Shown here in pieces: positions 37,628 to 37,689 of a stretch of 37,689 bases of DNA. The translations under genes were made by a program, and so were the position numbers. Source of the DNA: a virus; the IMG/VR virus record IMGVR_UViG_3300045970_001070, positions 1 through 37,689 of that record; one strand, written 5' to 3'. Below the pieces are notes generated by a model that made no database searches, was not told the DNA's origin, and was given only the letters and a program-made list of their open reading frames with translations. The number at the start of each line of letters is the position of its first letter. Within the stretch, counting starts at the first letter, position 1.

Positions 37628-37689
37628 GTGGTGACTCCTTGGGTGATACGGGGCGGCGGGCCCCAGTTCAGGGGGGGGTGGAGGGGGAG
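37628..37689. other. G-rich right end of the window
   Basis: Contains the terS ribosome site and then G-runs (eight, then five consecutive G), with no gene. As at the left end, this may be a cos-like end or poor terminal sequence. I see no terminal direct repeat shared with positions 1-60 beyond generic G-richness. Confidence 0.4.

Noticed and set aside
1-37689. Integrated prophage with attL or attR inside the window
   Set aside because: Phage genes lie on both sides of the single tRNA fragment and no second copy was found, so this is attP of an unintegrated genome.

Overview
The window reads as a (near-)complete genome of a temperate, long-tailed (siphovirus-type) phage of about 37.7 kb, in unintegrated or circularised form. 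It carries a full morphogenesis set (small and large terminase, portal, a protease-scaffold-capsid polyprotein, connector, tail completion proteins, tail tube, tape measure, tail tip), a lysis region, a tyrosine integrase with an attP, a divergent repressor switch, and an early/replication operon. The attP core is the 3' half of a tRNA-Ala(CGC) gene, so the host carries that tRNA; the host itself cannot be named from the window. A TM + coiled-coil protein next to a small lipoprotein looks like a two-component spanin, which points to a diderm host. The sequence looks GC-rich apart from a few AT-rich regulatory patches and the accessory genes.

Layout. (1) 9781 to 213, leftward: early operon with excisionase-like HTH protein, small membrane peptides, DNA-binding proteins, a zinc-finger protein, a protein with an internal domain duplication, a replication initiator carrying seven 18-bp iterons beside an AT-rich stretch (putative origin), several unknown Cys-rich proteins, a small beta-rich protein and a P27-like small terminase. 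(2) 9858-11118: lysis-lysogeny switch, with two divergent XRE regulators whose predicted promoters overlap at the -35 and appear to give leaderless mRNAs. (3) 11254-13495: accessory (moron) block with a stand-alone HsdR-N-type nuclease-fold protein, a Ser-rich small protein on the other strand and a DUF6338-like membrane protein, with a strong terminator after the first. (4) 13611-15003: integrase, attP with arm-type repeats on both sides, terminators. (5) 37627 down to 15136, leftward: late operon from packaging through head, tail and host-recognition to lysis.

Read as its reverse complement the genome has the canonical order terS-terL-portal-protease/capsid-connector-tail-lysis-integrase-switch-early. 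Late genes are tightly coupled by 1-4 nt stop/start overlaps (ATGA, GTGA, TTGA and, by inference, CTGA). Two genes, the portal and the large tail-tip protein, have clear coding sequence upstream of any ATG/GTG/TTG and appear to start at CTG.

The observations most worth checking are: the lambda-like origin inside the initiator gene; attP with a duplicated 19-nt arm site; two identical 16-bp palindromes placed just after the two leftward operons; an in-frame internal start in the capsid polyprotein; a small protein resembling the Acb2/Tad1 hairpin fold (cyclic-nucleotide sponges); and the nuclease/DUF6338 accessory pair.
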